Shown here one piece after another: positions 25,721-34,019 of a stretch of DNA of 34,189 nt; within the stretch, counting starts at the first letter, position 1; the number at the start of each line of letters is the position of its first letter. The translations under genes were made by a program, and so were the position numbers. Source of the stretch: Paraburkholderia lycopersici (GTDB taxonomy: Bacteria; Pseudomonadota; Gammaproteobacteria; Burkholderiales; Burkholderiaceae). Location: positions 1-34,189 of the forward strand of contig NZ_FMYQ01000046.1 of the NCBI RefSeq assembly GCF_900096975.1, written 5' to 3'. The notes below the pieces were generated by a model. The model was given only the letters and a program-made list of their open reading frames with translations, did no database searches and was not told where the DNA came from.

Positions 25721-26261
25721 GTCGTCTCCAAAGGTTATGTGGGTTGTCTCGACACCCGCCCCCTTTCTTGCACGAACCGTACCAGTGCATGAGAAGCCCA
25801 TTTTTCAGGGACTTTGCGCCAGAAATGACCCGTCGGCCTGTTCCGAACCAACACACCGGCGCGCTGGCATTGCTCCACTTCTGCACATTCGCTCGCAAGG
25901 GCAAGTTCCGAAATGGCTACAGGTTCGGTGCCCTCCTCATCGTCGCGACTGGCCGTCACGCTGTCACACAGTTGTCCCGACTCGGAGCACTCGTGTGCCG
26001 ATACCGGGCGATTGCAGGGCGCCCGTGCCGGCAACATTGCGTGGTTTGGCGGTCCGGATCAACAGGAGCCGACCCGGGCGGTGTCTTCCGGCGAAACCTG
26101 CGATACGATACGCACCCGACGGTACGGCGAAGTGCGGTCATGGCAGTTTTCTATCCGCTTTCAGTCGGAACAATCAGCGTAATCAGCACAATCCGCGCGG
26201 TCAGAGGATTGCCGCTTCGCCCGTCCCGCTTCGCTCTTCTTTCGTTGCCCGGCCCATTCTC
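25721..26261. other. Divergent intergenic region
   Basis: About 540 bp between the alcohol dehydrogenase (minus) and the second GGDEF gene (plus). Short frames on both strands show no domain. I looked for a sigma-54 GG-N10-GC element in the dehydrogenase orientation and did not find a convincing one. No other feature was supported. Confidence 0.45.
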
Positions 26262-27440
26262 ATGCTCAGCGCCTTCACTCTGTTCGGGATCTTGACCGTT
26301 TCCTGCCTGATGAGCGTCGCCATTCTCGGTTCGTTGATCCGGTCCGCGGTGCCGGGCGTGAGCCGCTGGTGCCTGGGCTATGCCATGCTGGCCGTTGCCT
26401 CGTCGTGGGTGCTGCTCGCCGGCGCCGGGGCCGGCGCGATCACCATGATCGGCGTTTCTATGACGACGCTGGGCGCCGTAATGTTGCTCGTGCAAGGTAC
26501 GCGTCAATTTTTTGGCGTGAGCCCTGTGCGGCGCGGCGAGTGCGTGGCACTCCTCGTTGTCTTCGTCGTGCTCCTGTACTTTACGCGCGTGTCGCCCAAC
26601 GTTGGCGCGAGAGGCATGCTCATCTCCATAGGGTTGGCCTATGGGCGGATCACAGTGGGGACCCTGGCGCTGCGTCACGCGGCCGGCGAGGGATCGCGCT
26701 ACGCCTGCCGGCTCGTTACCGCGGCCGCCTGGCTCGGTGCGTTGGTGTCCATCGCGCGAACTATCGCGATCGCCTTCGGCGTTGTGCCGTCGCTCTCGTT
26801 CCTGCAGCCTTCGCCATGGAACGTGGCGCTTCTCGGGCTCGCGATCGTCACGCTGCCATGCCTGTCGACGGGCATGGTGATGCTTGCACACGACCGCGTT
26901 CTCCGGAAGATGGAAAAGCTCGCGACGATCGATGAGCTGACGGGCGCACTGACGCGGCGCGCGTTCATGGAAAAGGCGAATGTCCTGCTTTCGCAGGCGC
27001 GGGAACGAGGCGGCGCATTGTCGATCGTCATTCTCGACATCGACAACTTCAAGGCAGTCAACGACGGTTTTGGTCATGCGGTCGGCGATCGACTGCTTGC
27101 GCACGTCGCCTCGGTCGTAGCCGCCCAGCTCGGGGCAGGCGATCTCTTCGGACGGCTCGGTGGCGAAGAGTTCGCGATCGTGTTCGCGTCCGCAGGCAAG
27201 CACGACGCGGCGACCTTGACGAATGCGTTGAGACTTGCGGTCGAACGCTCGTCTGCCGGGGGCGTGGCCTGCACGCTTAGCGCCGGCGTCGGCAGGCTCG
27301 TGCCCGCGGACACGCTGGAGAGCGCGCTGGTGCGGGCCGACGCGGCGCTTTACGTGGCGAAGGCGGCGGGACGCAATCGCGTCATCATGACATCGGAGGT
27401 GGACGGGGACGAAGCCGGCTACGTTGCCGAGCCGCGCTGA
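26262..27440 (+). CDS. Membrane GGDEF diguanylate cyclase
   Basis: A 392-residue protein with six or seven membrane helices in the first 210 residues (LSAFTLFGILTVSCLMSVAIL, GYAMLAVASSWVLLAGAGAG, CVALLVVFVVLLYF and others) and a C-terminal GGDEF domain: ELTGALTRRAF, LDIDNFKAVNDGFGH, then an intact GGEEF. The residues five before GGEEF are GAGD rather than RxxD, so the allosteric inhibitory site is missing. It should synthesise cyclic di-GMP without product feedback. The membrane part looks like an integral-membrane sensor with no large periplasmic loop; the ligand is unknown. ATG 26262 begins just before helix 1; the upstream open frame to 25719 has no family features. Confidence 0.87.
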   Translation: MLSAFTLFGILTVSCLMSVAILGSLIRSAVPGVSRWCLGYAMLAVASSWVLLAGAGAGAITMIGVSMTTLGAVMLLVQGTRQFFGVSPVRRGECVALLVVFVVLLYFTRVSPNVGARGMLISIGLAYGRITVGTLALRHAAGEGSRYACRLVTAAAWLGALVSIARTIAIAFGVVPSLSFLQPSPWNVALLGLAIVTLPCLSTGMVMLAHDRVLRKMEKLATIDELTGALTRRAFMEKANVLLSQARERGGALSIVILDIDNFKAVNDGFGHAVGDRLLAHVASVVAAQLGAGDLFGRLGGEEFAIVFASAGKHDAATLTNALRLAVERSSAGGVACTLSAGVGRLVPADTLESALVRADAALYVAKAAGRNRVIMTSEVDGDEAGYVAEPR

Positions 27441-27502
27441 GCGCACCTGCTTCGGTAAGCTTCATGAGACCCGTGCAATGGGATCGGGGGCTCATCCCCG
27501 GC

Positions 27503-27542
27503 GAAAGCCCTTCTTTCGCGACAAGGTAAAAGAAGGGCTTTC
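27503..27542. terminator. Strong 14-bp hairpin between convergent genes
   Basis: GAAAGCCCTTCTTT pairs perfectly with AAAGAAGGGCTTTC across a 12-base loop. It sits between the GGDEF gene and the porin gene, whose 3' ends face each other, and probably terminates transcripts from both sides. The A/T-rich ends of the stem give short U-like tracts on either strand. A smaller GGGG/CCCC hairpin precedes it at 27486-27499. Confidence 0.65.
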
Positions 27543-27597
27543 TCGCATCGGCTCGCGCAAAAAAAGCGGATATCCCCGTTCCGCCCCGATGCACCGC

Positions 27598-28746
27598 CTA
27601 GAACTTCTGGACCATCGCGACGCGCGCCACCAGTTGGTTCGGCGACGACGAGATGCCGGCGGAAGCAGGCGTCTGCGCATTGTCGAACTGCGTGCCCGTG
27701 TTGGCGCTCTGCACGTGCTGATACGCACCCTGGATGTAGAACGACGTGCGCTTGCTGAGGTCATAGTCGAGCATCAGCGACGCGGTGTGCCACTTCGGCT
27801 GGTAATTGCCGGCTGTCGTGTCGAGGTGGCCGATCGTGTAGGTGTACGACGCACCGGCCCACAGTGCCGGCGTGATGAAGTACTGGCCGTTCACCTGGAA
27901 GTTGTCGAATTTCCACGACGTCCACGTGCCGCCGTTGGCCGGCGTGACCGGCTGCGTGAAGTACGCGCTGCCGGTCGGGTCGTCGACGTTCGCGTGCGAG
28001 TACGCGAAGCCGATCAGCGCCTTGCTGAACTGGTACGAGACAGCCGCGTCGATGGTCTCGTGCCTGCGCGCGTCGAACACCGAGTCGCTGGTGACCGCGC
28101 CCGCCGTGCCGAGGCCAGGATGGTCGATCCGCAGGTAGCCGGCCACTGCCTTCAGGCCGCCGACCTCATACTGACCGGCCGCGCTGATGACGCGGTTTTC
28201 GGCGAAGCCGCCCGCCGTGTTGCTGAACGCGTACATCGCTTCGCCGCTGAAGCCGGCCACCGTCGGCGACGCGTACTTCACCGAGTTGTTCACCCGGAAG
28301 TCCCAGTCGGCGTTGTCGTTGTCGAACGGGGTCGACGCGACGTTGCCCGCCCAGTTGCCGGCCGCCGTCATCGCGGAGAACAGGTCCGAGGTTGGATCGT
28401 ACTGGCGACCGAACGTGAGCGTACCGTACTGGGCCGAGCTGAGGCCCACGTAGGCCTGGCGGCCGAACAGGCGGCCGCCCTGGCCGAGCGCGCCGTTGCT
28501 CGCGTTGAAGCCGTTTTCAAGCCGGAAGACAGCGCTCAGGCCACCGCCCAGGTCCTCGGACCCCTTGAGGCCGAAGCGGCTGCCGAGCACGTCGCCGCTG
28601 CTCATCTTGAGCGCGGCGCCGTGCCCCGCGTTATTCGTGTAGTTCAAGCCTTCGTCGAGCAGCCCATACAGCGTGACTGTGTTTTGCGCGTGTGCCGCCC
28701 CGCAGACGAACAGCGCGGGAACCCATATTTTCCAGCTTGTTTTCAT
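27598..28746 (-). CDS. Gram-negative trimeric porin (OmpC/Omp38-like)
   Basis: A 382-residue outer-membrane porin of the betaproteobacterial type. The signal peptide ends at AAHA. The mature protein begins with QNTVTLYGLLDEGLNYTNN, the hallmark first strand, followed by SRFGLKGSEDLGGGLSAVFRLENGF and RLFGRQAYVGLSSAQYGTLTFGRQYD (start of constriction loop L3). It ends VARVAMVQKF, with the C-terminal Phe required for barrel assembly. It should form a 16-stranded general diffusion channel. It lies between a GGDEF gene and the ectoine import genes; whether it serves ectoine entry is speculation. Confidence 0.92.
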   Translation of the reverse strand: MKTSWKIWVPALFVCGAAHAQNTVTLYGLLDEGLNYTNNAGHGAALKMSSGDVLGSRFGLKGSEDLGGGLSAVFRLENGFNASNGALGQGGRLFGRQAYVGLSSAQYGTLTFGRQYDPTSDLFSAMTAAGNWAGNVASTPFDNDNADWDFRVNNSVKYASPTVAGFSGEAMYAFSNTAGGFAENRVISAAGQYEVGGLKAVAGYLRIDHPGLGTAGAVTSDSVFDARRHETIDAAVSYQFSKALIGFAYSHANVDDPTGSAYFTQPVTPANGGTWTSWKFDNFQVNGQYFITPALWAGASYTYTIGHLDTTAGNYQPKWHTASLMLDYDLSKRTSFYIQGAYQHVQSANTGTQFDNAQTPASAGISSSPNQLVARVAMVQKF

Positions 28747-28904
28747 GGCCTAGTGGTCTCGTTAGAAGAGTAAGGGCGGAGCCGGTTGCCTCCGCCCGGG
28801 GGGATTCCCGCCGTCTGCGAGAAACGCCGGCGGGAAGAAAATCTTTCAGGACGACAAAACAAATTGCGTGTGACGCCGCGCTTGTGAAGGGTGCGGCAGT
28901 CGAG

Positions 28905-28937
28905 GCGACTACGTGGCGACTACGTGGCGACTACGTG
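28905..28937. repeat. Three tandem copies of an 11-bp unit
   Basis: GCGACTACGTG is repeated three times without interruption in the gap between the porin start and the ehuA stop codon. Each unit contains TACGTG. A short variable-number repeat; no function is apparent. Confidence 0.85.
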
Positions 28938-28969
28938 GAACCGGGCGGCAAGTGCGCGCCGCCCGTCGA

Positions 28970-29794
28970 TCAGGTGGCTTCGCGCACCGCGCGCAGGAAC
29001 TGCTGCGTGCGTTCGTGCTGCGGCGACGTGAAGAACTGCTGCGGCGGCGCCTGCTCGATGATCTTGCCTTGCGAGAAGAAGCACACACGGTCCGCGAATT
29101 CCTTCGCGAAGCCCATCTGGTGCGTAACCATCAGCATCGTCAGGTTGTGCTCGGCGCCGAGACGGCGCACGACGTTCAGCACCTCGCCGCACAGCTCGGG
29201 GTCGAGCGCCGAGGTCACTTCGTCGAACAGCATCACCTTCGGTCGCATGGCGAGCGCGCGCGCAATCGCGACGCGCTGCTGCTGGCCGCCGGACAACTGC
29301 GACGGATAGTGGTCGCATTTGTCGGACAGGCCGACCATCGACAGCAGTTCGCGGCCGCGCTCGATCGCGTCGCGCCGGCTCATGCCGAGCGTGCGCAGCG
29401 GCGCTTCGATCGTGTTCTGCAACGCAGTCATATGCGGGAACAGGTTGAAGCTCTGGAACACCATGCCGATCTTGCTGCGCACCGCGCGCACGTGGCGGTC
29501 GTTCGCCGGCACCAGCGCGCCGTTGCGGCGCATGTGCGTGAGCGGCTCGCCGTCCACCTCGATCATTCCCGATGTCAGCGGGTCGAGCGTCATCAGCACG
29601 CGCAGCAGCGTCGACTTGCCCGAACCGCTAGGCCCGATGATCGCGACTTTCTCGTTGCGTGCGATGTCGAGATCCAGTTCGTCCAGCACGGTCAGCGTGC
29701 CGTAGCGTTTGGTCACGCCGCGAAAGCGCACCATCGGCTGGTCCTGCTGTGCGTCGGCGACAGCGCCGAGGGCGGGGTCGAGATCCCGTTTCAT
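28970..29794 (-). CDS. ehuA: Ectoine/hydroxyectoine ABC importer, ATPase EhuA
   Basis: A 274-residue polar amino acid-type ABC ATPase. Walker A is GPSGSGKST (near residues 54-62), the Q-loop is VFQSFNLFPHM, the signature is LSGGQQQRVAIARAL, Walker B is VMLFDEVTSALDP and the switch His is in VTHQMGF. The insert EPLTHMRRNGALVPANDRHVR before the Q-loop is, in my recollection, typical of EhuA rather than GlnQ. ATG 29794 was chosen because AGGAG precedes it; ATG 29815 is in frame but lacks a site. It energises import through EhuC/EhuD and is the last gene of ehuBCDA. Confidence 0.85.
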   Translation of the reverse strand: MKRDLDPALGAVADAQQDQPMVRFRGVTKRYGTLTVLDELDLDIARNEKVAIIGPSGSGKSTLLRVLMTLDPLTSGMIEVDGEPLTHMRRNGALVPANDRHVRAVRSKIGMVFQSFNLFPHMTALQNTIEAPLRTLGMSRRDAIERGRELLSMVGLSDKCDHYPSQLSGGQQQRVAIARALAMRPKVMLFDEVTSALDPELCGEVLNVVRRLGAEHNLTMLMVTHQMGFAKEFADRVCFFSQGKIIEQAPPQQFFTSPQHERTQQFLRAVREAT

Positions 29795-29850
29795 CTGCTT
29801 CTCCTGAGTTTCCATGACCGTTTCGTCCGTTGTTGGGCTCGTGGCGCGGC

Positions 29851-30510
29851 TCACGGCAGTCTGACGCGCCGTTCCAGATGCCGCACGCCCGATGCGAACG
29901 TGATGCTGATGACGAGGAAAAATAGCCCCGTCATCGTGATTGGTTCGAGGTAGCGGAACGTTTCCGACCCGATGTTCTTCGCCTGCTGCATCAGTTCGAC
30001 AACGGTGATGGCCGACAATACCGGCGTGTCCTTGAACATCGCCACGAGGTAGTTTCCGAGGGCCGGAATCACGGGCCGGATCGCCTGCGGCAGGATCACC
30101 GCGCGCCAGGTGCGCGAGTGCGACAGGGACAGCGCGCACGCCGCTTCCCACTGGCCGCGCGGCACGCCGTTGATCCCGGCGCGATAGACCTCGGAGACGT
30201 AGCATGCGTAATGCACCGCGATGCCGATCGTGCCGGCGGTCAGCGCGCTCATCGTGAGGCCGTAGAGCGGCGCGACGTAGAACAGCACGTACACCTGGAT
30301 CAGCAGCGGCGTGCTGCGGATGAATTCGACGACGAACGCCGTCGAACGCGACACGGCGCGAACCCGGCTGCGCCGCAGCAGTGCGAACACGAGGCCGAGC
30401 ACAAGCGCGATCGTGAAGCCGACCAGCGTGATGCCGATCGTGTACAGGCACGCGTGCAGCAGCGCCGGCGCGATTTGCAGCGCGTAGCTGACGTCAAAAA
30501 ACGGGTTCAT
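29851..30510 (-). CDS. ehuD: Ectoine/hydroxyectoine ABC importer, permease EhuD
   Basis: A 219-residue inner-membrane permease of the His/Glu/Gln family with about five helices. LQIAPALLHACLYTIGITLVG opens the first helix and EFIRSTPLLIQVYVLFYV is the family block after the second. The cytoplasmic coupling loop reads QWEAACALSLSHSRTWRAVILPQAIRPVIP (EAA loop, with Ser in place of the usual Gly). Its ATG overlaps the ehuC stop (ATGA), showing translational coupling, and ehuA follows 56 bp after its stop. It forms the heterodimeric channel with EhuC. Confidence 0.85.
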   Translation of the reverse strand: MNPFFDVSYALQIAPALLHACLYTIGITLVGFTIALVLGLVFALLRRSRVRAVSRSTAFVVEFIRSTPLLIQVYVLFYVAPLYGLTMSALTAGTIGIAVHYACYVSEVYRAGINGVPRGQWEAACALSLSHSRTWRAVILPQAIRPVIPALGNYLVAMFKDTPVLSAITVVELMQQAKNIGSETFRYLEPITMTGLFFLVISITFASGVRHLERRVRLP

Positions 30511-31175
30511 CGTGCACCTCCTTGCAGGATCCCGTGGCTCACGCGGCGTTCGACGCGGCGCATCAGCAGCACCAGCACCTGGGCGATCAGGAAGTAGATG
30601 ATCAGCGTGAGCGCGAAAATTTCGGCGGTCTTGAACGTCGCCTCGTCGAGCTGTCGCGCGCGGAACGTGAGGTCCGAGAGCGTAATCAGCGACACGAGCG
30701 AGGTGCCCTTGATCAGTTCGATCATCAGGTTCATGCCCGGGGGCAGCGCGTTGATCATCGCCTGCGGCAGCACCACGCGAAGGAGTCGCGTGCGAGCCGA
30801 CATGTTCAGCGCGAGCGCGGCTTCGTACTGGCCGCCCGGCACCGAGTGCAGCGCGCCGCGCAGGATTTCCGAGCCATAGGCGCCGTAGTGCAGCCCGAGC
30901 CCGACCACCGCGACCGTGAACGGCGTCAGTTCGATGTGAAGCGGCGGCAGCGGCAGCACGAAGAAGAACCAGAAGAGCTGCACGAGCAGCGACGTGCCGC
31001 GGAACACCTCGACGTACGCGTTCGCGATCCAGCGAACCGGGCGCCACGGCGCGGCGCGCAACAAGGTGGCGATGCCCGCCAGGGCGATTGCGAGCACGAT
31101 CGCGCAGGCGGCGATGCCGATGGTGAGCCCGGCGCCTTTCAGCAGCAGAGGCAATAATTCGTTGAGGTCGCCCAT
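30507..31175 (-). CDS. ehuC: Ectoine/hydroxyectoine ABC importer, permease EhuC
   Basis: A 222-residue permease paralogous to EhuD: LLLKGAGLTIGIAACAIVLAI forms helix 1, EVFRGTSLLVQLFWFFFVLP matches the family block and QYEAALALNMSARTRLLRVVLPQAMINALPP is the EAA coupling loop. ATG 31173-31175 has GGAG upstream (GGAGCCACC before the start); the longer frame to 31256 adds basic residues without family support. It follows ehuB by 91 bp and overlaps ehuD by 4 bases. Substrate assignment rests on neighbouring ehuB, eutC and doeA. Confidence 0.85.
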   Translation of the reverse strand: MGDLNELLPLLLKGAGLTIGIAACAIVLAIALAGIATLLRAAPWRPVRWIANAYVEVFRGTSLLVQLFWFFFVLPLPPLHIELTPFTVAVVGLGLHYGAYGSEILRGALHSVPGGQYEAALALNMSARTRLLRVVLPQAMINALPPGMNLMIELIKGTSLVSLITLSDLTFRARQLDEATFKTAEIFALTLIIYFLIAQVLVLLMRRVERRVSHGILQGGAR

Positions 31176-31266
31176 GGTGGCTCCTTGCCTGCGATGACAG
31201 TTGGCGGTGCCGTGCGTAGCGCGTCGCAAACGGACACGCTGCGCACGGCGCATCATGCGCGGTCGT

Positions 31267-32112
31267 TTAGCCGCCGCACAGTTGAGCAGCGGTCTTGTTC
31301 GTCACGTTCGACTTGTCGAAGCCAAACGGTGCGACCGTCGACAGATGGTCCGGCGTGCCGAGCCAGGCGTGCAGTTGCTTGTTCACGGCGTCGCGCAGAT
31401 CGGTATCCTCCGGACGAAATGCGAGTGCGCCGTAACCCGTGTGCTTCGGATCGTCGGTGAACTTCTGGATCGCTTCGACCTGGTCGGGCGCTTTCGCGGC
31501 GAGGTCCTTCATCGTCAGCGCGGTGCCGGCCGACGCGTCCGCGCGGTGGGCGCGCACAGCTTGTAATTGCGCGGTGGTGTCCGGCACCTGCAGCAGTTGA
31601 ACGTCTTTCACACCCGATTCGCGCGCGTAGCCGAATTCGACCGAACCGGCCATCACCGCGAGCTTGACGTCCGGGTTCTTGCCGATGTCCGCATAGCTGT
31701 GCAGGTTCTTCGGGTTGCCCGGCAGCGTGAGCAGCGTGTCCTGGATCTGGTACTGCGGATCGGCGAACGCGACCTGCTTGCAGCGCTCAGGCGTCACGTA
31801 CATGCCTGCCGCGATCACGTCGAAGCGTCCCGCGCGCAGGCCCGGAATCAGCGAGCCCCATTCGGTCAGCACCGCATCGACCTTTTTCACGCCGAGCTTG
31901 GCGAAAATCTTGCGCGCGATTTCCGGCGACTCGCCGGTGACCGTGCCGTCCGGCGTCGTATAGGCGAACGGCTTTTCGTTCGCGTAGCCGATGCGCACTT
32001 CGCCGGTGCGCTGGATGCGCTGCAGCGTGGTTTCCGCATGCGCCGCCGTGGTGGCCGCGCCGGCCGCGATGCACATTGCGCCGAGTGCGCTGATTGCTGT
32101 CTTTAGTTTCAT
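31267..32112 (-). CDS. ehuB: Ectoine/hydroxyectoine-binding protein EhuB
   Basis: A 281-residue periplasmic solute-binding protein. The signal peptide ends at TTAAHA. The mature domain is the bilobed SBP family 3 fold: GEVRIGYANEKPFAYTTPDG, then SPEIARKIFAKLGV, EWGSLIPGLRAGRFDVIAAGMYVTPERC and FADPQYQ. The last blocks are those I associate with EhuB (IPGLQAGRxDxIxAGLxxxPERC) rather than with arginine or glutamine binders. It captures ectoine and 5-hydroxyectoine for EhuCDA. First gene of the minus-strand set; an inverted repeat lies upstream at 32229-32255. Confidence 0.87.
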   Translation of the reverse strand: MKLKTAISALGAMCIAAGAATTAAHAETTLQRIQRTGEVRIGYANEKPFAYTTPDGTVTGESPEIARKIFAKLGVKKVDAVLTEWGSLIPGLRAGRFDVIAAGMYVTPERCKQVAFADPQYQIQDTLLTLPGNPKNLHSYADIGKNPDVKLAVMAGSVEFGYARESGVKDVQLLQVPDTTAQLQAVRAHRADASAGTALTMKDLAAKAPDQVEAIQKFTDDPKHTGYGALAFRPEDTDLRDAVNKQLHAWLGTPDHLSTVAPFGFDKSNVTNKTAAQLCGG

Positions 32113-32995
32113 GTCGATTCGTTCCCGTGGTGGCCCGTCGCTTTTGAAGTGTCGCCGCCCGCTGCCGGCAGGCTTGCGGCTAGTGAAAAACCCGCATCCA
32201 GCAAGGACTTGCAGTCGCTGGTCCGCTGATATGGACGGAGCATATAGAGCCATATTTTTATTACTGATTGCTCTAGGACAATAATTTTCGGGCGTGCTTT
32301 CGCGCGGCGATGAGCGCCAGTGGAAGGGAGAAACAACCCAGCGGGAAGGGCGGACGGGATGTCGGCCGCCGCGGCGCGCGGCTCGCGCCCGGGCATGCGC
32401 CGCGGGCGGACACGCAACGCGTGGGCAACGGCGCGGCGGACAGCCACGGCGTGACCGGTTGCGCGAACTGGTTGGGGTTTACGCTGAACAAGCTCAAAGT
32501 CGACGGGTACGGCTCCGGGCACGGGATCTTCGGACTCGCGTCGCCAACGCGCTACGGCGCGTATGCGAGGTGGCCGTCAAGCTTCGGCGCGAGTTGTGCA
32601 ACCGGCAGATTGCAGCCATGGCGCTGGCGGTGCGCCACGGCCGAACGCCATGCGGCGGGACGCCGGCGCGAAAGTGACCGATTCGGTGCGCAGGGAAGCG
32701 CTCTACATCATTGCCGAAGTATTAGGAAAGTGCCGATGCCTTCTCGATTTTCATGTGGCGGATTATCTGGTTCGAAATCCTTATCAATTCCCATGGTGCG
32801 GCAGGAAATCGCGAGGTGCGCGAATTGTATCAGTACATTCAAAAGGCGTTTTGGCGACATTAGACTGGGCCGCACTAAACCTTCCACAGGTAGCGCGCCT
32901 CATGTCTTCGCTCATGCTTGCCGACGTTTGCGGCGCGGGCGCCAAAGGCTCGTCGGGGCGCGTCGAGCACCTGTACCTCATTTCGGAGAACTGAT
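32113..32995. other. Divergent region between ehuB and eutC
   Basis: About 880 bp. Near ehuB it is AT-rich (32225-32290), with the inverted repeat described separately. The remainder is GC-rich and has open frames with no recognisable domain. I looked for EnuR (a MocR-type GntR/aminotransferase regulator that often accompanies these genes) and saw none. A plus-strand frame from 32563 ends with TGA at 32992-32994, just before the eutC ATG, but its sequence is unfamiliar and its codon pattern unconvincing. A decayed gene is possible. Confidence 0.5.
32229..32255. promoter_or_regulatory. Inverted repeat upstream of ehuB
   Basis: ATATGG and CCATAT are exact reverse complements separated by 15 bases in the most AT-rich part of the ehuB-eutC gap, about 120 bp before the ehuB start. 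Location suggests an operator or promoter-proximal site, perhaps for an ectoine-responsive regulator encoded elsewhere. Short arms make chance occurrence possible. Confidence 0.35.
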
Positions 32996-33994
32996 ATGCG
33001 TCGCCCGATCACGCTGCTGAGCGAAGCGCAACTGCGCCTGCTCGTGCCGCTCGACGTCGCTGCGATCGACCAGGTCGAATCGGCATTCGTGTCGCTCGCG
33101 ACCGAGTCGGTCGCGATGCCGCCGATCCTGAGTCTCGCGATGCCGGAGCACAACGGCGAAGTGGACGTGAAGACCGCCTATTTGCCGCGCTTCGACAGCT
33201 TCGCAATCAAGGTGAGCCCGGGTTTTTTCAACAACCCTTCGCTTGGCCTGCCGAGCCTGAACGGGCTGATGCTCGTGCTGTCCGCGCGCACCGGCCTTAC
33301 CGAGGCGGTGCTGCTCGACAACGGCTATCTGACCGCGGTCCGTACCGCCGCCGCCGGCGCCGTGGCTGCACGCTGGCTTTCGCGCCGGAACGCGAAGCAC
33401 GCGGCGATCATCGGCGCGGGCGAGCAGGCGCGCCTGCAACTGAAGGCGCTGATGCTCGTGCGCAACATCGAATCGGTCGCCGTCTGGTCACCCGACGTGC
33501 CGCAAGCCGAACGCTACGCGGCGGACATGAGCCGCGACTACGGCCTGCTTTGCACGGTCGCCGGTTCGGTGCACGAAGCGCTCGCGAACGCGGACGTCGC
33601 GGTTACAGCCACGCCGAGCCGGGAGCCGCTCGTCGGCGCGCAAGACCTGCACGCGGGCCTGCACGTGACCGCGATGGGCGCCGACGCCGAGTACAAGACG
33701 GAAATATCGCCATCGGTGTTCGCGGCGGCGCGCTATATCTGCGATCGGCTTTCGCAGACGCGTGTGCTCGGCGAACTCTCGCATGCGATTCGCGCGGGCG
33801 CGGTGGCAGCCGATGCGAACTTCGCCGAACTCGGCGAAGTGATCGCCGGACGCCGGGAAGGCCGCACGCACGCGGATGACGTCACCATTTGCGATCTGAC
33901 CGGCACCGGCGCGCAGGACACCGCGATCGCGGTGCTTGCGCTGCAACGCGCACGCGCGGCGGCGGCCGGAACGATTTTCGACAACCACGCTTGA
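32996..33994 (+). CDS. eutC: Ectoine utilisation protein EutC (ornithine cyclodeaminase family)
   Basis: A 332-residue protein of the ornithine cyclodeaminase/mu-crystallin family. DVKTAYLPRFDSFAIKVSPGFFNNP carries the conserved substrate-side lysine, TAVRTAAAGAVAARWLSR is the family block, AAIIGAGEQARLQLKAL is the Rossmann nucleotide loop and LHVTAMGADAEYKTEI follows as expected. The family acts on ornithine, proline-like or related cyclic amino acids with NAD(H). Pairing with an M24 ectoine hydrolase and an Ehu importer supports EutC, which is thought to help convert hydroxyectoine to ectoine together with EutB. EutB is not between these genes and may lie beyond the window. GGAG lies 7 bases before the ATG. 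Confidence 0.85.
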   Translation: MRRPITLLSEAQLRLLVPLDVAAIDQVESAFVSLATESVAMPPILSLAMPEHNGEVDVKTAYLPRFDSFAIKVSPGFFNNPSLGLPSLNGLMLVLSARTGLTEAVLLDNGYLTAVRTAAAGAVAARWLSRRNAKHAAIIGAGEQARLQLKALMLVRNIESVAVWSPDVPQAERYAADMSRDYGLLCTVAGSVHEALANADVAVTATPSREPLVGAQDLHAGLHVTAMGADAEYKTEISPSVFAAARYICDRLSQTRVLGELSHAIRAGAVAADANFAELGEVIAGRREGRTHADDVTICDLTGTGAQDTAIAVLALQRARAAAAGTIFDNHA

Positions 33995-34019
33995 CAAGGT
34001 CAGACACTGAGAGGGAATG

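Noticed and set aside
25721..26261. Possible sigma-54 promoter for the alcohol dehydrogenase
   Set aside because: A GGCAC was seen in the minus orientation near 26020, but the required GC at 10-base spacing is absent.
29795..30451. Apparent fused frame of 493 codons joining ehuA with upstream sequence
   Set aside because: The upstream part is the out-of-frame shadow of ehuD; the ATPase begins at 29794 with its own ribosome binding site.
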